64,000 nucleotides of DNA. Origin: CAVVEC01 sp963770485. Its GTDB lineage: Bacteria > Acidobacteriota > Terriglobia > Terriglobales > Acidobacteriaceae. A program made the translations under genes and the position numbers. Shown here one piece after another: positions 60,701-64,000 of the stretch (position 1 is its first letter; every line of letters starts with the position of its first letter). Under the pieces are notes generated by a model that saw only the letters and a list, made by a program, of their open reading frames with translations, ran no database searches and was not told the origin of the DNA. Location: assembly GCA_963770485.1 (NCBI GenBank), contig CAVYPX010000011.1, forward strand, positions 256,698 through 320,697, written 5' to 3'.

Positions 60701-62265
60701 TTAATTCGCAACTACGGCGAAGCACAGCCCGACTAATTGAAGTTCGGTCGTGGTCGGCGCAATGCAAACGTGTGTGCCTTGAGGAACGTCAGGCACTTCA
60801 AGGGTGGAAAGATATTAACCGCAGAATCGGACGAGGGACTGGTAAGCGCGCGCCCGGACTTCGTGCTGAGGCGAGAAGGACCCTAGCCAAGGCTCGCAAT
60901 GCCGTTCCGGTTTGGATTATGCCTCTCGCTCGTGTTGCGGAAACATTTGACCCGCGGACAACGCGCTTCGATGTAGTCATAGTCGACGAGGCTAGTCAGT
61001 GCGACGTGATGGGTCTGCTTCCGCTTTATCTCGCTGAACGGGCTGTGGTCGTGGGGGATCACGAGCAAGTGAGCCCTCTTGCAATTGGGCAAGAACTAAC
61101 TGAGGTTGAAAATCTCATTTCGCAGCACCTCACCGGCATACCCAACAATATTCTCTACGATGGCAAGATGTCTCTGTACGAATTAGCAAGGCAATCATTT
61201 GGTGGGCTGATCCGGCTGTTGGAGCATTTTCGCTGCGTCCCAGAGATCATTTCCTTCAGCAATGCGCTCAGCTACAACGGTGATATTAAGCCTCTTCGTG
61301 ATCCGACCAGCACTCTTCTGGCCCCCGCCGTCATACCACACTGCGTCGCAGGCGTTCGGAATAATGGAAAAATCAACATGGAAGAGGCGAAAGCGGTCGC
61401 TTCGCTGATTCAAGCTGCGATAGAACAACCCGAATACGAAGGAGAGACCTTTGGAGCAGTTTCGCTTTTGGGCGAAGAGCAAGCGATCGAAATCGAAAAG
61501 TTAGTACGGCAGATTTCGACTCCGCATGAGCTCGCCGCCGTTAAGTTTCTTTGCGGGACTGCTGCTCAGTTCCAAGGTGATGAACGAGATGTGATTTTCA
61601 TCTCAATGGTTGATTCACCGGCAGAGGGACCGCTCCGGATGCGGCAAGAGGATCTTTTTCGACAGCGGTTCAATGTCGCAGCCAGCCGACCCAAGGATCA
61701 ATTGTGGGTCGTGCACTCTCTGGATCGTCAGCGTGATCTTCAGCCTGGAGATCTTAGGCGGCGATTGATCGAACATGCCGAGAACCCCGGCGCCTTAATT
61801 AAGCAGCAATTATTGTTAGAGGGCCGCACTGAATCGGAATTCGAGAAGCTCGTGTTAAAGAGACTTCTGGCTGCAGGATTCCGTGTTCGACCTCAATGGG
61901 TGGTCGGTCATTATCGTATCGATCTTGTAGTCGAAAGCAGTGGCGGTCGGCTCGCGGTTGAATGCGATGGCGACCGCTTTCACCCGATCGAACAAGTGGC
62001 AGATGATATGGCGCGTCAAGCTGTGCTTGAACGGATCGGTTGGCGCTTCGTGCGCATCCGAGGGAGTCAATTCTTCCGAGATTCCGATTCTGCGATGAAG
62101 CCCGTTTTCCAGGCTTTATCCGAACGTGGCATTCTCCCGGAAAACACGGTCGAACCCACGGTGAGAACCCAGAGCGGGACCGATCTTGTGGATCGTGTCA
62201 AAAGGCGGGCGGCTGAGATTTTGCAAGAGATGGACCGCAGAACGGATGATGGTAAACCGACATAA
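57724..62265 (+). CDS. Giant SF1 helicase with C-terminal Vsr/MTES_1575-like nuclease
   Basis: 1513 residues. Unrecognised N-terminal 390 residues; Walker A GPPGTGKT at 397-404; a 680-residue insertion to Walker B VDEASQCD (D1088-E1089) that is largely helical and unknown; GDHEQVSPL, QFQGDERDVIFISMV and RFNVAASRPKDQLWVV, the later SF1 (UPF1/DNA2-like) motifs. The C-terminus (about 1370-1470) is a REase_MTES_1575/Vsr-like nuclease: ESEFEKLVLKRLLAAGF, D1400 in RIDLVVE, E1413-C-D1415 in VECDGD, and RIRGSQFF. It resembles the Hhe-type helicase-nuclease proteins of defence islands. Translationally coupled to zorB, in the place where ZorC, ZorE or ZorF/G would be expected. Confidence 0.85.
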   Translation: MTGGTSEPNDERQERREIARNRIRQIFRFLKDFNGLRNPIKRQISEQPWVLWIHDLPIHPCLWLRGRDSGDDGGSTEGEDSGELLLRVRRADVPRPPTLPSVLNGWLPNNYKDPSVAVVEPLSERQTGSGDGTEVEKFDAAEERVHAFEQWRMERDHWVAEALPAQRALQVFNRIYELQGRLEREGESVQLVLGQGILVWRQNEGDIRHPIVIQRLQLSFDPFTPEFKIIETAQPPELLRPLLSVSQDVAAQTIQQADEEFAAQDLDLLQIDKIEGPLRRVAAALHSEGRFIKPGETVEHVSGPQIVCDAVIYVHRRAQGFAIALDYVLEDLQQRDDFPPGLVRISGIEPPLPELESTSHYSAWEQPPEILFTKEANDEQFQIAERLERYKNVLVQGPPGTGKTHTIANLIGHLLADGKRVLITALTSKALRVLRDKVVEPLQTLCVSVLDNETESRKQLEASVDAMVARLTSDDPAMLDQEGDRLETDRNRLISELSALQRALIDARQDEYRDLIVDGMRTPPSVAARFVAETTERNGWIPGPIEPGVAAPLSDEEVAEMYGTNASISSDIEIELSRWRPAPGDAVGAEEFAGECERWRMLQESDKATGASLWSETLYEATSDELISIKERIRDSVDLLTNAAGWKLDAVGAGLKGSSEAIAPWEELAQRLEKLHSQSESSLGLLLDCRCALGAGVSAGSQRIVAAEIRAFVEGGGKLNAFRLMAKPAWRKFIGSSRVNDAQPQDVTHFQALEVFASLQEARYSMGTRWANQIERRQGTRWEDFGSKPEEGAVLSIPTIRALLSWHSEALKPLVKALQNAGFKWDDFINAQEVQPGEHMELRRLVKAVIGSLPGIVAARINLLELKELDRKFHRWNRALFSPNANLLPASAVLDLRVAVSNKDYRAYDLAYRRLADLHVLGPTFQRRRELIGRLGIAAPAWAAVIQNRTGRHGGSEGPGSTKEAWRWLQFVQELDRRARVSISDIQNRIHDLNSQLRRSTARLIEVRSWSAQCKRVCLEERQALQGWKDINRRIGRGTGKRAPGLRAEARRTLAKARNAVPVWIMPLARVAETFDPRTTRFDVVIVDEASQCDVMGLLPLYLAERAVVVGDHEQVSPLAIGQELTEVENLISQHLTGIPNNILYDGKMSLYELARQSFGGLIRLLEHFRCVPEIISFSNALSYNGDIKPLRDPTSTLLAPAVIPHCVAGVRNNGKINMEEAKAVASLIQAAIEQPEYEGETFGAVSLLGEEQAIEIEKLVRQISTPHELAAVKFLCGTAAQFQGDERDVIFISMVDSPAEGPLRMRQEDLFRQRFNVAASRPKDQLWVVHSLDRQRDLQPGDLRRRLIEHAENPGALIKQQLLLEGRTESEFEKLVLKRLLAAGFRVRPQWVVGHYRIDLVVESSGGRLAVECDGDRFHPIEQVADDMARQAVLERIGWRFVRIRGSQFFRDSDSAMKPVFQALSERGILPENTVEPTVRTQSGTDLVDRVKRRAAEILQEMDRRTDDGKPT

Positions 62266-62312
62266 TGTCCCATGTCGGGGTAGTTCTCTAAAATATAAGG
62301 CCGGTTACGGGG

Positions 62313-64000
62313 ATGACACTACACGCTTTCAACCAGCGCATTCTTGCAGAGGATCTCGTTCGCGTGCGCCGACCGGATGACCGGGAGCGCTATGCGGCTG
62401 CGCAGCGCCAAGCGCGGATTGATCCAAACCCCCACCAGATTGACGCCGTAATCTTCGCGCTTCGACGCCTTCGCGAAGGTGGTTGCATTCTTGCGGACGA
62501 GGTTGGCCTGGGAAAGACGATTGAGGCTGGCTTGGTTATTGCCCAACGCCGTGCGGAGGGTGCGCAGCGTATCCTTCTGATCGTGCCCAAGTCACTCATC
62601 GGTCAGTGGCAGGGCGAGCTCTTAAATCTATTCGGTATCCAGGCAAGTGAGAACGAGGCGAGCTTCTTTGCGCCAGGCGTGTATCTGGTCGGCCGCGAAT
62701 TCGCGGGCAGCGAGCGCGGCGCGACGCCACTCGGTGCCGTCCCGCCCTTCGATCTCGCCGTTATCGACGAAGCACACGAGATCTTCGCTGGATTGCACAA
62801 GAGATACGATCGTGACGGGATTTACGACGAGAGTTCGGATGAAGCTCTGATGGCGCACCGCGTCCGCGGCTTTCTGCGTTCCACGCCAGTCCTGCTGCTG
62901 ACCGCGACGCCGATGCAGAACTCGCTCGCCGAACTGTGGGGCTTAGTCCAATATGTCGAGCCAACAGGTACGCTTCTCGGTGATATCGCGACGTTCCGCA
63001 AAGTGTTCTGCTCCGAGGACGATCGAACGCTGGTCCCTGGTCAGGAGCATGAGCTCAAAAGACGTCTCGCGATGGTTCAACGGAGGACTCTACGCCGTCA
63101 GGCCCAGGAGTTTCTAGATCGGCCTTTCACGCAACGTCGCTGCCGATTGTACGAATATGCGATGAGCGACGCTGAACGATCACTCTACGACGATGTGACC
63201 GAGTACCTTCTTGAACCGTCCCTCTACGCGTTCGCCGGCCGGCAACGTAGGCTTCTGCTGATTGGATTCCACCGGCGGATGGCCTCATCAATCGACGCTT
63301 TGGCTGCGAGTCTTGAGAATGTCGCCACCCGTCTGCGTCGCCTCCAATCGGGTGTAGGTTCCGACGACGCTGTGAGCAGCGTTCTCGGTGACCTTGAGGA
63401 CGAGGAGGAAATCGACGAATCTTCCGAAGAAGCAACCCCGCGGATTGATGGTGCAACCCTCACGGCCGAGCTGGTCCGCGTTGAGGATTTCGTTGCCCGT
63501 GCGCGGTCCCTTCCAAACGATGCCAAGGCACGCTCTTTTCAGGATGCAATCAAGGTGGTGCTGGATCTGGGACGTGACGGTCATGGCAGCGGAAAAGCCG
63601 TTGTTTTTACTGAGTCGATTACGACGCAGGAATACTTGCGGCGTCTGCTTCTGGATATCGGCCTTCAGGACGACGACATCACCCTCTTCCGTGGCGTCAA
63701 CGATCACGAACGTGCCCAGCAAGCGCTCGCGCGGTGGAAACAGGAAGAAGGCGCGCGGTTTCCATCGGGCCTGAGGCCAAGTCGCGAAGTTGCTGTGCGC
63801 CTTGCGCTCGTGCACGAATTTCGTACGCGTTCGAAGGTCCTAGTGTGCACCGAGGCGGGCGCAAAAGGTTTGAACCTACAATTTTGCGAGACCGTTATCA
63901 ATTACGACTTGCCGTGGAACCCGCAGCGCATCGAACAGCGCATCGGGCGCTGCCATCGGTACAGCCAGCAGCGCGATGTCACAGTGGTCAATTTCATCGC
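62313..64000 (+). CDS. SNF2-family helicase, 3' end outside window
   Basis: Frame open from the ATG at 62313 (MTLHAFNQRI) to the last base, at least 562 residues. Motif I DEVGLGKT at 62-69, DEAH at 152-155, LLLTATPMQNSL, and motif VI QRIEQRIGRCHRYSQQ at about 538, i.e. both RecA lobes of an SNF2/RapA-type translocase. A Glu-rich insertion (LEDEEEIDESSEEAT) lies near 365. Forty-seven bases behind the SF1 gene on the same strand, so probably one operon. Type I Zorya encodes ZorD, also an SNF2-type helicase with a nuclease; whether this protein carries a nuclease is hidden past the window end. Confidence 0.88.
   Translation, partial: MTLHAFNQRILAEDLVRVRRPDDRERYAAAQRQARIDPNPHQIDAVIFALRRLREGGCILADEVGLGKTIEAGLVIAQRRAEGAQRILLIVPKSLIGQWQGELLNLFGIQASENEASFFAPGVYLVGREFAGSERGATPLGAVPPFDLAVIDEAHEIFAGLHKRYDRDGIYDESSDEALMAHRVRGFLRSTPVLLLTATPMQNSLAELWGLVQYVEPTGTLLGDIATFRKVFCSEDDRTLVPGQEHELKRRLAMVQRRTLRRQAQEFLDRPFTQRRCRLYEYAMSDAERSLYDDVTEYLLEPSLYAFAGRQRRLLLIGFHRRMASSIDALAASLENVATRLRRLQSGVGSDDAVSSVLGDLEDEEEIDESSEEATPRIDGATLTAELVRVEDFVARARSLPNDAKARSFQDAIKVVLDLGRDGHGSGKAVVFTESITTQEYLRRLLLDIGLQDDDITLFRGVNDHERAQQALARWKQEEGARFPSGLRPSREVAVRLALVHEFRTRSKVLVCTEAGAKGLNLQFCETVINYDLPWNPQRIEQRIGRCHRYSQQRDVTVVNFI

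Larger units (their letters stand above)
34311..64000. mobile_element. Genomic island integrated at the 3' end of ssrA (right end outside window)
   Basis: Everything from the base after the tmRNA CCA to the window end. Evidence: integrase and excisionase-like genes abut ssrA, a classic island target; ArdC antirestriction and ParB genes of mobile-element type; defence-type genes (HD/ImmA, HNH-DGQHR, restriction-modification, ZorAB operon); absence of the palindromic chromosomal repeats seen five times to the left. The right attachment repeat (a second copy of the tmRNA 3' end) is not seen, so the island exceeds 29.7 kb, or is a composite. Confidence 0.75.

Noticed and set aside
62186..64000. 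Minus-strand frames at the window end
   Set aside because: Antisense to the SNF2 helicase, which is open to the last base with all core motifs.

Overview
The window looks like a chromosome segment of an Acidobacteriota member (probably Terriglobia/Koribacter-like). This is inferred from moderately high GC, many short same-strand operons, bacillithiol synthesis (bshC), a caa3-type oxidase operon with two subunit III genes, many PIN-type toxin-antitoxin pairs, and dispersed TCATCCTGAGCGAAG-type palindromic repeats. No rRNA is present to confirm it. The left 34 kb is ordinary chromosome. The right 30 kb is a genomic island inserted at the 3' end of the tmRNA gene.

Left part. 1-3.8 kb is a tightly overlapping muropeptide recycling operon: nagZ (cut by the window edge), anmK and a lipoprotein binding protein. 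4-12 kb holds housekeeping genes: YmdB-type phosphodiesterase, HAD phosphatase, DUF2520 Rossmann protein, Nudix hydrolase, cold shock protein, PolX, membrane-anchored proteins and YetF. 12.3-13.8 kb has two PIN toxin-antitoxin pairs. 13.8-15.9 kb is an ArsR regulator with two SRPBCC proteins and a secreted DUF1579-like protein, under a clear palindromic operator. 17.5-21.7 kb carries the PLP synthase genes pdxT and pdxS, a ParE-type toxin pair, and a divergent MocR/PdxR regulator broken by an in-frame stop. 22.5-27.2 kb is the cytochrome c oxidase operon. A tRNA-Asp-like gene with an odd downstream structure follows, then HAD, bshC, a secreted beta-propeller protein and two more PIN modules. 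ssrA (tmRNA) lies at 33942-34310.

Right part (34.3 kb to the window end). A tyrosine integrase and an excisionase-like gene sit directly behind ssrA. Then come an HD phosphohydrolase coupled to an ImmA/IrrE peptidase, a LysR regulator, an SRAP protein, a huge secreted protein with plant-type leucine-rich repeats and a CHAT (caspase-like) protease plus a secreted partner, ParB and ArdC antirestriction genes, an HNH-DGQHR protein, a twice-frameshifted type IIG-like restriction-modification gene, and a four-gene operon: a ZorA-like proton-channel motor protein with a long tail, a ZorB-like OmpA/MotB protein, a 1513-residue SF1 helicase ending in a Vsr/MTES_1575-like nuclease, and an SNF2 helicase that runs off the window.

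The last operon is the best candidate for an undescribed system. It has the membrane motor of Zorya anti-phage defence, but in the window ZorC, ZorE, ZorF and ZorG are absent, and a giant helicase-nuclease is translationally coupled to the motor gene. Secondary candidates are the HD + ImmA/IrrE pair, the HNH-DGQHR protein, and the LRR-CHAT protease with its secreted neighbour.
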